DNA of 64,000 nt from Rhodospirillaceae bacterium (GCA_018671895.1 JABHGV010000072.1:1-64000); one strand, 5' to 3'. Counted from the first letter of the stretch, positions 55,359 through 64,000 are shown. The notes: a model not told the origin generated them from the sequence alone. Made by a program: numbers and translations.

Positions 55359-55562
55359 ATGAACGTCGATCGACTTGTTTTAGCCTTTGCTGGCATCTTC
55401 ATTCTGGTCAGTGTTGCCCTGACCCATTACCACCACGCCAACTGGATGTGGCTCACTGTTTTCGTTGGTGCCAACCTGCTACAGGCTTCTTTCACCAAGT
55501 TTTGCCCGCTGGCAATTATCTTGAAGAAAGTTGGTGCCGTTCCCGGCCATAATTTCGGCTAA
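55359..55562 (+). CDS. DUF2892 (YgaP-like) membrane protein
   Basis: A 67-residue membrane protein with two helices ([13 protein letters not shown] and [17 protein letters not shown]) and the family ending [12 protein letters not shown]. This is the membrane part of YgaP, which in other bacteria is fused to a rhodanese and handles persulfide or S-nitrosothiol chemistry. ATG 55359 with GGAG upstream is chosen. The operator shared with the rhodanese gene at 25 kb supports a sulfur link. Confidence 0.85.
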   Translation: MNVDRLVLAFAGIFILVSVALTHYHHANWMWLTVFVGANLLQASFTKFCPLAIILKKVGAVPGHNFG

Positions 55563-55613
55563 GAAGTGCTTGCTACCCGGACTTAAGCAATGTCCGATCA
55601 AGTATGATAAATG

Positions 55614-55647
55614 GGGTCAGGCGCATTAAAGCCTGCCCCCTTTTTTA
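55614..55647 (+). terminator. Intrinsic terminator after DUF2892 gene
   Basis: GGGG-T-CAGGC (55614-55623) pairs with GCCTG-C-CCCC (55632-55641) with one mismatch, followed by TTTTTT. Confidence 0.85.
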
Positions 55648-55649
55648 TT

Positions 55650-56993
55650 TTAAAAATACCTGAGCCACACATAAACGTGGGCGATGGCGACGCTGAGCAG
55701 CATCAACGGCACACCGATTTTAAGGAACGCGGCAAAGCCAATGGGGTATCCGGCGCGTTCGCTCAAGCCTGACACCATAACATTGGCCGCCGCCCCGATC
55801 AGCGAACCATTGCCGCCAAGACACGCACCCAGCGCCAGCGACCACCACACCGGTTCCAGCGCATCCTTGCCGCCAATCGCGGCTTCCATGGATTCGACCA
55901 GCGGGATCATGGTGGCGACGAACGGAATATTATCGACAGCAGCCGAGACGATGGCTGACAGCCACAGCGTCGAATAGGCGGTGACGGCCGGGTCGCCGCC
56001 GGTGAATTCCATCAACATGCCGCCCAGCATATTCAGCAGGCCTGCGTGTTCGACCCCGGTGACAATAACGAACAGACCGATGAAGAAGAACAGGGCCGGC
56101 CATTCGACTTCCGTCATCGCCTCGTGCAGGCGTTCGGCCTGCCCGCTTTCCGGCTCGCCCCAACTGGCGACCAGCAACAACACGGCGGCCCCCAGCATCG
56201 CCGTGGTGCCCGGGCGAATGTGATAATGCTCGCCAATAACAAACCCGGCGATAACCAGAAACAGCACGAACAGTGATTTTTTCAGCAGCACCACGTCTTT
56301 GATGCTGTCAGCTTCGCGAAAGCGCATGACGCGCGCCCTGAGTTTCATATCGGCGACCATATCCTTGGCCCACAGAAAATGAAAAATCGGCACCATAATG
56401 ATCATCACCACCAGCGATACCGGTGCCAGATTGGTCAGGAACTGCATAAAAGTCAGGCCGGTCGCAGACCCGATCAGGATATTAGGCGGGTCGCCAATCA
56501 GCGTCGCCGTGCCGCCGATATTCGACGCCAGGATCTGGCTGAACAGAAAGGGATACGGCGAAACGTTCAGTTTTTCGACAATCAGCAGGGCCACCGGCAC
56601 GACCAGCAGCACCGTTGTCAGATTATCGAGGAAGGCCGAAAACACGGCAGTGACAATGGACAGCACGATCAGGATACCCATCGGGTCGGCCTTGACCTTT
56701 TTCGCAGACCAGATGGCGACGTATTCGAAGACGCCGGACTGGCGCGTGATCGAAACGATAATCATCATGCCGGTCAGCAACGCGATGGTGTTGAAATCGA
56801 TTCCGGCGATTGCCTGATCCTGGGAAATCACCCCGGTGACAATGGCAAGACAACCGCCGATCAGGGCGATGACGGTCCGGTTCAGCTTTTCACTGAGCAG
56901 CACGACGTAAGACACGATCAGGATCGTGGTGCTGACCCACAAGGGATCAAAGCCGAATATTACCGCGTGGGCAGCCTCCACCGGCGCGCTCAT
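55650..56993 (-). CDS. ArsB/NhaD-family ion transporter
   Basis: A 447-residue polytopic transporter of the ion transporter superfamily (ArsB, NhaD, CitMHS). Signature segments: LDNLTTVLLVVPVALLI, NIGGTATLIGDPPNILIGSATG and the second-half VDNIPFVATMIPLV. The two inverted NIGG/GDPPN-like repeats mark the family. Substrate may be Na+/H+, arsenite or an organic anion and is not decidable here. ATG 56993 overlaps the CBS gene stop (ATGA), so the CBS protein may regulate it. Confidence 0.85.
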   Translation of the reverse strand: MSAPVEAAHAVIFGFDPLWVSTTILIVSYVVLLSEKLNRTVIALIGGCLAIVTGVISQDQAIAGIDFNTIALLTGMMIIVSITRQSGVFEYVAIWSAKKVKADPMGILIVLSIVTAVFSAFLDNLTTVLLVVPVALLIVEKLNVSPYPFLFSQILASNIGGTATLIGDPPNILIGSATGLTFMQFLTNLAPVSLVVMIIMVPIFHFLWAKDMVADMKLRARVMRFREADSIKDVVLLKKSLFVLFLVIAGFVIGEHYHIRPGTTAMLGAAVLLLVASWGEPESGQAERLHEAMTEVEWPALFFFIGLFVIVTGVEHAGLLNMLGGMLMEFTGGDPAVTAYSTLWLSAIVSAAVDNIPFVATMIPLVESMEAAIGGKDALEPVWWSLALGACLGGNGSLIGAAANVMVSGLSERAGYPIGFAAFLKIGVPLMLLSVAIAHVYVWLRYF

Positions 56994-57538
56994 TCTTCCG
57001 CCTCCCCGGCGGCGGCTTTGTCCTTGCTGCGTTTTTCGCATTCCACCAGTTTCGCCTCGTGGGCCTTCTCGCGATCATGTTCCTCGTGCAGGGCATACAG
57101 CACCGAGAAAAACGAGATCGCCCCGACCAGCTTGTCCGTATCGTCGACCACGGGGACCACATATTGCTTGTCGGTGATCATCATCAGGGCATCTATCAGC
57201 GGCGTTTCCGGGCCGACCGTCCCGGAATCCCGGTCAACCATTTCACCGATGGTGCGCCCGCGCAGATTGTCCAGGCGTTCCTGCATTTCTTCGGGTTGTT
57301 CGTCCAGATAACTGGCGTTCTTCATGCCGCCCTTGACGCGGGACATCATCGAGACCGCTTTCGGCAACAAGAACCGCATCATGCTGTCGCCGCTGACCAG
57401 CCCGGCAAAGGTGCCGTCGCGTTCAGTAACCGGCACCAGCCCCATGTGTCTTTCGACCATGAAGTCGATCATCTTGGCCGCCGGTTCATCGGCATAAAGC
57501 TCCGTCTTGATCGGGGCCATCACCGTCTTGCAGTCCAT
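56990..57538 (-). CDS. Paired CBS-domain protein
   Basis: A 182-residue protein with two CBS domains (about 1-60 and 90-150: MVERHMGLVPVTERDGTFAGLVSGDSMMRFL, and IGEMVDRDSGTVGPETPLIDALMMITDKQYVVPVVDDTDKLVGAISF). CBS pairs bind adenosyl nucleotides and gate transporters or enzymes. Co-translation with the downstream transporter suggests control of that protein. The C-terminal tail is charged. Confidence 0.88.
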   Translation of the reverse strand: MDCKTVMAPIKTELYADEPAAKMIDFMVERHMGLVPVTERDGTFAGLVSGDSMMRFLLPKAVSMMSRVKGGMKNASYLDEQPEEMQERLDNLRGRTIGEMVDRDSGTVGPETPLIDALMMITDKQYVVPVVDDTDKLVGAISFFSVLYALHEEHDREKAHEAKLVECEKRSKDKAAAGEAEE

Positions 57539-57619
57539 GCGCCGTCCTCCGGTAAGCGGGGTCCGGATTTAATTCTAGAACGCTTCAGAACCGATAGATA
57601 CTAATAAGCAGTATGGCGG

Positions 57620-58060
57620 TTACGGTTTTTCTTCAATGAGATGCAGTCCCGTCGCCATGCGGCGCGTCCTGCAAATACTGGTGTAACCGGCAAGCGAGGT
57701 ATAGCCCTCTTTTGTTTCAATTTCATAAGGGGTATCGGCTTTTACGACGAACCACATTCCTGATGTGATGGTGTGTTCCTTGTTCAGCAACAGACTGCCT
57801 TTGGCAATGAACCGGAAGATGGATTCATCATGCCGGTGCGTTTCAATGTGCTTTCCGGCAGGGACGGTGACCATGTAGAACATGTTGTGTTCATACAGGC
57901 GCCAGAGAACGGGCTCTTTGCGGATGTCGTCGTCGTCGCCATCGACCAGAATGTCATTGTTAAGGTCCGTCGATATAACGATATCGCGATCATCAAATTG
58001 ACCTTCGTAGCGTTCGATCCGATCTATGTACGTCGATAGGGTTTCAAAAATTTCAGCCAT
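57620..58060 (-). CDS. Cupin-domain protein
   Basis: A 146-residue protein with a cupin core: MVTVPAGKHIETHRHDESIFRFIAKGSLLL contains the H-x-H...E metal-binding pattern, followed by GMWFVVKADTPYEIETKEG. It is a small beta-barrel, perhaps a metal-dependent sensor or dioxygenase-like protein. Alone on its strand with a 186-bp upstream region. Function unknown. Confidence 0.75.
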   Translation of the reverse strand: MAEIFETLSTYIDRIERYEGQFDDRDIVISTDLNNDILVDGDDDDIRKEPVLWRLYEHNMFYMVTVPAGKHIETHRHDESIFRFIAKGSLLLNKEHTITSGMWFVVKADTPYEIETKEGYTSLAGYTSICRTRRMATGLHLIEEKP

Positions 58061-58246
58061 TACTTCCTCCCATATATTTTTACTGCATGCTTATGCCCGC
58101 TCACCCCAGGCACCTTTGTTAACTATCGCAATAGTACATTATTTTTAATAGATGAATCTATAAGTTGTGTTCATGGGCGAACAAAAAAACTGGATTCTGT
58201 GCAACGCGAGAATGACGGATTAGAAAAAGAATTCAGGTTATTAAGC

Positions 58247-59212
58247 TTATTCAGCCGGCTCGACAGCGCCACCCTCGGACGCCGCGGGGGTTGCTTCTTC
58301 TTCGGCCCACAGGCTGTGGTGTTCTTTGGCCCAATTCTCGTCGACCTCGCCGGTGACCATGCCGTCGAACGCCCCTTCGACGCCGATGGTGCCGATATAG
58401 ATATGACCGATGGCGGCAGCGATCACGATGACCGCGCCGATAGCATGAATGATGCTGAACAGCTGCAATTGTTCGGTGCCGCTGGAAATGAACGGGAAAT
58501 CCATAAAGACGCCGGTGAACGACAACGCGACGCCGGCAATAATCGCCAGCCAGAACCAGATTTTTTCAGCCACATTGTATTTCCACGACGGAACATCGCC
58601 CCGAAACAGGATGCCGCCCTTGGTTATCCAGTCCATATCGATGGCGCGCGGCATGTTTTCTTTTACATAAACGATGAACATGGCGATGACGCCAAGAATG
58701 AATAGCGGCCCCAGCAGATTGTGGGATTGTTTGGACAAGTCGGCCAGTACCGCGAAGGCGGCCTTGCCGAACACCGGAATAAAGACGTACTTGCCGAACA
58801 GCAATGTCAGCCCGGTCAGCGCCAGCAACACGAACAACACGGCGACGTACCAGTGGACGACCCGTTCTGTCATCGAGAACCGCGAGACCATTCGTCCCGA
58901 CATGCCGTGTTCAACGCGGACCCGGCCACGGGCCAGAAAGAATGCGATACACGCAAACACCATCAGCCCCATCAGATAACCGCCCCAGGTCGACACCGGC
59001 CCGTTACGAAGGGCGCGCCAGTTGTCGCCTTCCGATTGAATCAAGCCCTCGGCACCGTTGCGAATTGAACGCCACAGTTCGGAATCATTGACCGCGCCGG
59101 CGGATTGTCCGGGCACCATGCCCTGTTGCTGAGCCACAGCGACGTCAGCCGCCATCGACAGCACGAAGACTGCCAGCAAGACAATTCCGAAATGTTTGAG
59201 CAGACATCTCAT
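58247..59212 (-). CDS. Formate dehydrogenase cytochrome b subunit (gamma)
   Basis: A 321-residue membrane cytochrome b556-type subunit that moves electrons from the iron-sulfur subunit to quinone. A signal-like first helix and an extra segment about 88-105 precede the four-helix core (VVHWYVAVLFVLLALTGLTLL, HNLLGPLFILGVIAMFIVYV, KIWFWLAIIAGVALSFTGV, IIHAIGAVIVIAAAIGHIYIG). Heme histidine candidates are in RVVHWY, HNLLG, IIHAIG and GHIYIG. Its start overlaps the stop of the small lipoprotein gene. Longer than E. coli FdnI at the N-terminus. Confidence 0.88.
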   Translation of the reverse strand: MRCLLKHFGIVLLAVFVLSMAADVAVAQQQGMVPGQSAGAVNDSELWRSIRNGAEGLIQSEGDNWRALRNGPVSTWGGYLMGLMVFACIAFFLARGRVRVEHGMSGRMVSRFSMTERVVHWYVAVLFVLLALTGLTLLFGKYVFIPVFGKAAFAVLADLSKQSHNLLGPLFILGVIAMFIVYVKENMPRAIDMDWITKGGILFRGDVPSWKYNVAEKIWFWLAIIAGVALSFTGVFMDFPFISSGTEQLQLFSIIHAIGAVIVIAAAIGHIYIGTIGVEGAFDGMVTGEVDENWAKEHHSLWAEEEATPAASEGGAVEPAE

Positions 59213-59508
59213 ATTCTGCGGTCTCTCTGATCCAGATTGCGCCTGCGCAGCGCATCAATATCAAGTTTGGCATCGGGCGGTCGCACACTGGATGATCCAA
59301 CCGTGCTGCCGACAACACCGGCCTGATGGGCGGTACGCGCGCGGAGTGTTTTTAATGTAGCTTCGGACAGCGGGGCTTCTTTTTTGCCCAGATAGACGCC
59401 CTTTTGATAGTCCAGAACACGGCCCTGCTCAGTTGGGTTGCACGCGGCAACCACAACTGCGACCCCCAACAGAGCCCCCACCGCAACCCGTGTTCCAACA
59501 GATTTCAT
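59209..59508 (-). CDS. Small lipoprotein of the formate dehydrogenase operon
   Basis: A 99-residue protein with lipobox VAAC (acylated Cys near residue 23) and a charged mature region that has no recognised domain. It lies between the iron-sulfur subunit and cytochrome b genes and overlaps the latter by four bases. It may be a membrane-anchored accessory protein of the enzyme. I do not recognise a counterpart in the E. coli fdn operon. Confidence 0.65.
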   Translation of the reverse strand: MKSVGTRVAVGALLGVAVVVAACNPTEQGRVLDYQKGVYLGKKEAPLSEATLKTLRARTAHQAGVVGSTVGSSSVRPPDAKLDIDALRRRNLDQRDRRI

Positions 59509-59520
59509 CTATCACCCTTT

Positions 59521-59577
59521 CGCACTATCGCACTATCGCACTATCGAAGAAGACGGGGCCGGGGAACCCCCGGCCCC
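59521..59577 (-). repeat. Triple 8-bp repeat and GC-rich hairpin inside fdh operon
   Basis: CGCACTAT occurs three times in tandem (59521-59544). Next to it GGGGCCGGGG (59555-59564) pairs perfectly with CCCCGGCCCC (59568-59577) across a 3-nt loop. The hairpin starts 10 bp after the fdhB stop. It may reduce expression of the two downstream genes. Confidence 0.7.
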
Positions 59578-59586
59578 TGATTGGTA

Positions 59587-60183
59587 TCAGGACTTCGACT
59601 TCATCTGATAGGCGGTACCCCAACCCCAGGCACCTGACCCGAAGCCGCGATAGGTTGTCCGCTCGCGATAGATGTTCGAGACCTCGTTACCGTCACCGGC
59701 AAGTAATGCCTTGGTTGCGCACATTTCCGCGCAAATCGGCAATTTGCCTTCGGCCAAACGGTTACGACCGTACTTCTCGAACTCGGCAGCCGAGCCATCG
59801 GCTTCCGGACCACCACCACAGAAGGTGCACTTGTCCATCTTGCCGCGTGTGGCGAAGGCTCCGGCTTGCGGATACTGCGGTGCGCCAAACGGACAGGCGA
59901 AGAAGCAATACCCACACCCGATGCACAGGTCCTTGGAATGCAGGACAACGCCATCTTCGGTGTCATAGATGCAATCGACCGGGCAGACCGCGATACACGG
60001 CGCGTCCGAACAATGCATACAGGCGACCGAAATTGACCGTTCGCCGGGTTTGCCGTCGTTGAGTGTGACCACCCGCCGTCGGTTGATGCCCCAGGGGACT
60101 TCGTTTTCGTTTTTACAAGCCGTAACGCAGCCGTTGCATTCGATGCAGCGTTCGGCGTCACAAAGGAACTTCATGCGTGCCAT
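59587..60183 (-). CDS. Formate dehydrogenase iron-sulfur subunit (beta)
   Basis: A 198-residue ferredoxin-like subunit with four [4Fe-4S] cysteine groups: CIECNGCVTAC, CMHCSDAPCIAVCP, CIGCGYCFFACP and CTFCGG with a later CAEMC. It relays electrons from the molybdenum subunit to cytochrome b. It lacks the C-terminal membrane helix of E. coli FdnH and so resembles the shorter epsilonproteobacterial type. 17 bp after the catalytic gene. Confidence 0.93.
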   Translation of the reverse strand: MARMKFLCDAERCIECNGCVTACKNENEVPWGINRRRVVTLNDGKPGERSISVACMHCSDAPCIAVCPVDCIYDTEDGVVLHSKDLCIGCGYCFFACPFGAPQYPQAGAFATRGKMDKCTFCGGGPEADGSAAEFEKYGRNRLAEGKLPICAEMCATKALLAGDGNEVSNIYRERTTYRGFGSGAWGWGTAYQMKSKS

Positions 60184-60200
60184 TTTATTATCTCCCTACC

Positions 60201-63068
60201 TTACGCTGTCACAATGCGACATAACGTCGTCTTGCTTTCCTGCATTTGCGTCACCGAGTCGTAACCGTAGGTGCCACAAACATTCGATGCCTCGCCCAAC
60301 ACATAGGGGTCAGTGCCATCGGGATACTTATCGCGTTGGCTGACGCCTTCCCAATGTCCGCCAAAGTGGAACGGCATAAAGGCGACCCCTTCTGCGACGC
60401 GGTTGGTGACCAAGGCCTTGACCTTGACCTTTCCGCCTTCCGGGCTGTGAACCCAAATATCGCCGCCGTCCCTGGCACCGATGTTATTGGCATCGACCGG
60501 GTTGATTTCGCAGAACATGTCCTGCTGCAACTCGGCCAGCCACGGGTTCGACCGGCTTTCGCCGCCGCCGCCTTCGTATTCGACCAGGCGACCCGATGTC
60601 AGAATGATCGGGAACTCTTTCGAGTGATCGTTCTTCTGGATCGACTCGTACATGGTCGGCAGGCGATAGGCCTGTTTATCCTTGTACGTCGCGTACTTGG
60701 GCAACAGGTCACGCCTGTTTGTGTACAGCGGTTCGCGATGAACCGGTGTCGGGTCCGGGAAGGTCCAGACCACGGCGCGGGCCTTGGCGTTGCCGAACGG
60801 TGCGCAGCCATGCTTGATAGCGACGCGCTGGATACCACCCGAAAGGTCGGTTTTCCAGTTGCTCTTGGCACCATTGCCCTTGGCCATGATGGCCTTTTCG
60901 GCAGCGGTCAGATCCTTGTCCCAGCCGAGCTTTTTCAGCATCGCCATGGAGAACTCGGGATGACCGTCCTTCAGTTCGTTGTCGACCGGGTAAGAATCTG
61001 TCGCCAACAGGTTGACGCCGTTGCGTTCAACACCGAAACGGGCGCGGAAGTTAAGCCCGCCATCGGCAACCGGCATCGACGGATCGTACAAGATCGGCGT
61101 TCCCGGATGCTTCATTTCGGCGGTGCCCCAGCACGGCCACGGCAGCCCGAAGTATTCGCCGTCGCACGGTCCGCCCTTGGCCAGCAAGGTCGTCTCGTCG
61201 AAGGTCGAACGGTACTTCATATGCTTGCGCAGACGTTCCGGCGACTGACCGGTATAACCGATGGTCCACATACCCTTGTTGAATTCGCGGGTGGTGTCCT
61301 CGATTGACGGTTCTTCGCCATTGACCTTGATGTTCTTGAAGAACTGCTTGTCGAAGCCGAACTTCTTGGCGAACAGATTCATGATGGTGTGGTCGGGTTT
61401 GCACTCGAACACCGGATCAATAACCTTTTCACGCCATTGCAGTGAACGGTTGGATGCCGTCACCGAACCATAGGTCTCGAACTGAGTAGCCGCTGGCAGC
61501 AGATAGACGCCATCCTTGCGGTCGCTCATCACCGAAGCCATCGTCGGGTACGGATCGATGATGACCATAATGTCGAGCTTTTCCATCGCCTTTTTCATAT
61601 CAGGCAGACGGGTTTGCGAGTTCGGCGCATGGCCCCAGAAGATCATGCCCCGCACATTGTCCGGCTGGTCGATGTTCTTCTTGTCTTCGAGCACGCCATC
61701 AATCCAGCGACTGACGGGGATACCTTTCGATTCCATCAGCTTCTTGGTAGCGAACTGTTTCAGGACATAGTCATGGGGAACATCCCAGACCCGGGCCCAG
61801 TGCTTCCACGAACCGGTCGCAAGGCCGTAATAGCCCGGCAGCGAGTGCGACAGGATGCAGAAATCCGTCGCGCCCTGGACATTGTCATGACCGCGGAAAA
61901 TGTTGGTTCCGCCACCGGCCTTGCCCATATTGCCGAGCGCCAGCTGCATGACACAGTAAGCGCGGGTGTTGTTGTTGCCGGTCGTGTGTTGGGTTCCACC
62001 CATGCACCAGACAACGGTGCCCGGACGGTTCTTCGCCATCAAACGCGCAACGCGCTTCAATTGCGACCCCGGAACGCCGGTAACGCGTTCGCATTCTTCA
62101 GGATTCCATTTGGCGACTTCCGAACGGATATCTTCCATGCCGTAAACACGCTGGCGGATGAATTCCTTGTCTTCCCACTTGTTTTCGAAGACATGCCACA
62201 GAATGCCCCAAATCAGCGCAACGTCGGTGCCGGACCGGAAGCGGACGAATTCGTCGGCATGGGCCGCGGTGCGTGTGAAGCGCGGATCGCAGACAATCAA
62301 CGGAGCGTTATTCTGCTCCTTGGCCTTCAAGATATGCATCACCGCAACCGGGTGAGCCTCGGCCGGGTTCGAGCCAATCAGGAACATCGCCTTTGAATTA
62401 TGGATGTCGTTGAAGTGATTGGTCATGGCGCCGTAGCCCCAGGTGTTGGCAACGCCGGCGACCGTGGTCGAGTGGCAGATGCGGGCCTGGTGATCGACGT
62501 TGTTGGTGCCCCAGAAGGCGGCGAACTTGCGGAACAGATAGGCCTGTTCGTTATTGAACTTGGCCGAGCCAAGCCAATAGACCGAGTCCGGTCCCGACGA
62601 CTTGCGAATGTCGAGCAGCTTGTCGCCGATTTCGTTGATGGCGGTGCCCCAGTCGACTTTCTTCCACTTGCCGCCGACCAGCTTCATCGGATATTTCAAC
62701 CGACGTTCGCCGATGGCGTGTTCGCGGACCGCAGCGCCCTTGGCGCAATGCGAGCCTAGGTTAAAGGGGCTGTCGAAGTCCGGATCCTGTCGGGTCCATA
62801 CACCGTTTTCCGTGGTCGCCTTGACGCCGCAACCGACCGAACAGTGGGTGCAGACAGACAGGGTTTCCTTGATCTTCGACGCCGATGTCTGGGCCTTGGC
62901 CTTTTTCACCGTGCCCAGCGTCATCCCGGATGCCAGCGCAACACCGCCAGCAGTCAGGCCGGAACGCCTGAGGAATGTACGACGATCAATGGCGCCACCG
63001 ACGAGTCCCGACAGCGCTTTCGACAACCGGGGAGCTTTTGCCGTCCCGTCTTGTTTCTTGATTAACAT
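60201..63068 (-). CDS. Formate dehydrogenase catalytic subunit (alpha), Cys-type, Tat-exported
   Basis: A 955-residue molybdenum (or tungsten) bis-MGD enzyme oxidising formate to CO2. The Tat motif DRRTFLRR at residues 29-36 indicates export, folded, to the periplasm. The [4Fe-4S] site is C73, C76, C80, C108. The metal ligand is C198 (RICHSTT), a cysteine where many homologues have selenocysteine, and H199 follows as catalytic histidine. There is no internal TGA, so selenium insertion is not needed. Upstream Tat-leader and chaperone genes complete the operon. Confidence 0.94.
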   Translation of the reverse strand: MLIKKQDGTAKAPRLSKALSGLVGGAIDRRTFLRRSGLTAGGVALASGMTLGTVKKAKAQTSASKIKETLSVCTHCSVGCGVKATTENGVWTRQDPDFDSPFNLGSHCAKGAAVREHAIGERRLKYPMKLVGGKWKKVDWGTAINEIGDKLLDIRKSSGPDSVYWLGSAKFNNEQAYLFRKFAAFWGTNNVDHQARICHSTTVAGVANTWGYGAMTNHFNDIHNSKAMFLIGSNPAEAHPVAVMHILKAKEQNNAPLIVCDPRFTRTAAHADEFVRFRSGTDVALIWGILWHVFENKWEDKEFIRQRVYGMEDIRSEVAKWNPEECERVTGVPGSQLKRVARLMAKNRPGTVVWCMGGTQHTTGNNNTRAYCVMQLALGNMGKAGGGTNIFRGHDNVQGATDFCILSHSLPGYYGLATGSWKHWARVWDVPHDYVLKQFATKKLMESKGIPVSRWIDGVLEDKKNIDQPDNVRGMIFWGHAPNSQTRLPDMKKAMEKLDIMVIIDPYPTMASVMSDRKDGVYLLPAATQFETYGSVTASNRSLQWREKVIDPVFECKPDHTIMNLFAKKFGFDKQFFKNIKVNGEEPSIEDTTREFNKGMWTIGYTGQSPERLRKHMKYRSTFDETTLLAKGGPCDGEYFGLPWPCWGTAEMKHPGTPILYDPSMPVADGGLNFRARFGVERNGVNLLATDSYPVDNELKDGHPEFSMAMLKKLGWDKDLTAAEKAIMAKGNGAKSNWKTDLSGGIQRVAIKHGCAPFGNAKARAVVWTFPDPTPVHREPLYTNRRDLLPKYATYKDKQAYRLPTMYESIQKNDHSKEFPIILTSGRLVEYEGGGGESRSNPWLAELQQDMFCEINPVDANNIGARDGGDIWVHSPEGGKVKVKALVTNRVAEGVAFMPFHFGGHWEGVSQRDKYPDGTDPYVLGEASNVCGTYGYDSVTQMQESKTTLCRIVTA

Positions 63069-63095
63069 TGTCTCGTTCCCTTTCGCATCATTTGC

Positions 63096-63308
63096 CTAGA
63101 ACTTCGCCACTTGGTAAGCGCGGCGCACATGATCGGTTTCGTGGTAGCCCACCGACTTGTCGTCAGTGGCCCCTGTATCGGCGGCCTCGGCAGTGCCGGA
63201 AGACGCTATTACTGCGGCGGCACCAGCCGCCCCCGCACCAAGACCGACGGCGCCTAAAAAGCTGCGACGGTCAATTCCGCTTTCGTCTTTTTTCTGCTTC
63301 TTGCTCAT
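63096..63308 (-). CDS. Formate dehydrogenase-region Tat-target small protein
   Basis: A 70-residue protein with a Tat signal (DRRSFLGAVGLGAGAAGAAAV) and a short tail ending VRRAYQVAKF. It matches the small twin-arginine protein commonly encoded just before fdhA (TIGR02811-like). Its role is unknown but it is probably exported with or beside the enzyme. Confidence 0.85.
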   Translation of the reverse strand: MSKKQKKDESGIDRRSFLGAVGLGAGAAGAAAVIASSGTAEAADTGATDDKSVGYHETDHVRRAYQVAKF

Positions 63309-63358
63309 GGTCTTCCTCGCTTCCGTTCTTTGACTTAAAAAATATCGTTCTCGTTCAT

Positions 63359-63964
63359 TCAGTCCATGTCGAAGGCGTCTTTTTCGATCGCCAAAAAGGC
63401 GCGTCCGACACTGCCGACGGGCCTGTAGAAGACGGCGGCCTCTGCCGTCTGCAAATCTTCAAAAAACTTGTTGGCCCAAGGGGCCAGGTGGGCGTCGAAA
63501 AATTTCTTCTGCGCGGCAAGGTCCGCCGTCACATCGAAGTTGCCCAAAATCAGTCCGTTCATCATTTCCATGATCGAGGCGATGTGATCTTCGGGCTCCG
63601 ACACATCATCGCCGCGCGCAATTCCCATCAACGCCATGTCACCGCGCAAATTGGCCAACGGCTGTTCGCACAGGAAGCCAGTCAGGTAATGAGAAGCAAA
63701 GGGAATCAGTTCGCCCTGGGTGATGCCGATCATAAGCGCGTTGTATTCGTCTTCGACCGCGTCCGCCGACGTCGCCGACGCCGCTGTCGCCAACTCACCG
63801 AAGGCCTTGCCGACATCGGTATCATCGGATTGCAGGGTGCTGAGATATTTCAGGGTTTCATCGGAAGGCGGGCTCGCCAGCAGTGCCGACAGCAGGGCGT
63901 AGAACCCCGCACGCAAGACATCTTCTTCAATGACGGTATCGTCGTGTTCAGCCGTTGTCTGCAC
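63359..63964 (-). CDS. TorD/DmsD-family redox enzyme chaperone
   Basis: A 201-residue all-helical protein of the TorD family. Segments: AGFYALLSALLASPPSDETLKYL, EYNALMIGITQGELIPFASHYLTGFLCEQPLANLR and HLAPWANKFFEDLQTAEAAVFYRPVG. Such chaperones bind Tat leaders and help insert the molybdenum cofactor, here most likely for the formate dehydrogenase. The start GTG 63964 has GGGGAGG at 8-base spacing; the GTG at 63973 would overlap that site. First visible gene of the operon, so upstream fdh genes may lie past the window edge. Confidence 0.85.
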   Translation of the reverse strand: MQTTAEHDDTVIEEDVLRAGFYALLSALLASPPSDETLKYLSTLQSDDTDVGKAFGELATAASATSADAVEDEYNALMIGITQGELIPFASHYLTGFLCEQPLANLRGDMALMGIARGDDVSEPEDHIASIMEMMNGLILGNFDVTADLAAQKKFFDAHLAPWANKFFEDLQTAEAAVFYRPVGSVGRAFLAIEKDAFDMD

Positions 63965-64000
63965 CTTTAACACCTCCCCTGGCGACTTCGTTGAGAAGTC

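Noticed and set aside
60246-61307. 353-codon open frame on the plus strand opposite fdhA
   Set aside because: It lies wholly antisense to a well-conserved gene, has no recognisable domain or ribosome site, and reflects GC-rich third positions.
62475-62477. Selenocysteine in formate dehydrogenase
   Set aside because: The metal-ligand codon in the RICHSTT motif encodes cysteine and the frame has no internal TGA, so no selenocysteine insertion is needed.

Overview
The window reads as chromosome of a denitrifying, motile alphaproteobacterium, most likely of Rhodospirillales type. This rests on a PAS_5-type protein, class 2 dihydroorotate dehydrogenase, many PAS/GAF histidine kinases, a long chemoreceptor and a cytochrome cd1 (nirS) denitrification locus. 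Genus cannot be fixed from the sequence alone. No rRNA, tRNA, CRISPR array, intact insertion sequence or prophage was seen.

Layout. 1-9.2 kb: 3' part of glcF, a PAS protein, a receiver-hemerythrin fusion, a thioredoxin-like [2Fe-2S] protein and two histidine kinases. 9.2-14.5 kb: a DNA-binding/periplasmic-binding-like regulator divergent from moaA, then nadK and a SulP-STAS-cyclic-nucleotide-domain transporter. 14.5-28.2 kb: an AT-rich leader before a 975-residue chemoreceptor, then housekeeping and small conserved genes (pyrD, DUF952, BON, SnoaL-like), a rhodanese/persulfide-dioxygenase-like divergent pair and a bacteriohemerythrin. 28.3-30.9 kb: a periplasmic-binding-domain histidine kinase. 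30.9-36.7 kb: a six-gene heme-copper enzyme operon. 36.8-39.1 kb: adenylate cyclase and small membrane/lipoproteins. 39.3-51.0 kb: a complete heme d1/cytochrome cd1 locus (nirECFDLGHJN on the minus strand, nirS-nirT-two diheme cytochromes-cupredoxin on the plus strand). 51.0-57.5 kb: an RND efflux pair, a DUF2892 protein, an ArsB/NhaD-type transporter and a CBS protein. 57.6-64.0 kb: a cupin and a membrane-bound periplasmic formate dehydrogenase operon with its chaperone.

Central reading. NirS would reduce nitrite to nitric oxide, but no norCB is present. The heme-copper operon at 30951-36686 is the candidate NO-consuming enzyme. Its subunit I keeps all six metal-ligand histidines, but the cross-linked active-site tyrosine of oxidases is replaced by glutamine (H228-S-S-Q-Q232). 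It is paired with a complete CuA subunit II, a 55-residue membrane protein, an SCO-type copper protein and an unusual cytochrome b-ferredoxin-MvhD-like fusion. I read it as a non-canonical NO reductase (eNOR-like), not an oxygen reductase.

Co-regulation. FNR/Dnr-type palindromes (TTGAY-N4-RTCAA) lie before nirS, before this operon and before both hemerythrin genes, which suggests one nitrosative/anaerobic regulon. A second, independent shared operator (TAATATATTAG-N4-TGCTAAT) links the rhodanese/persulfide-dioxygenase pair to the RND efflux/DUF2892 pair, which suggests a reactive-sulfur regulon. Formate dehydrogenase, MoaA and the adjacent regulator supply and use molybdenum cofactor, so formate is a plausible quinone-pool electron donor for the denitrification chain.
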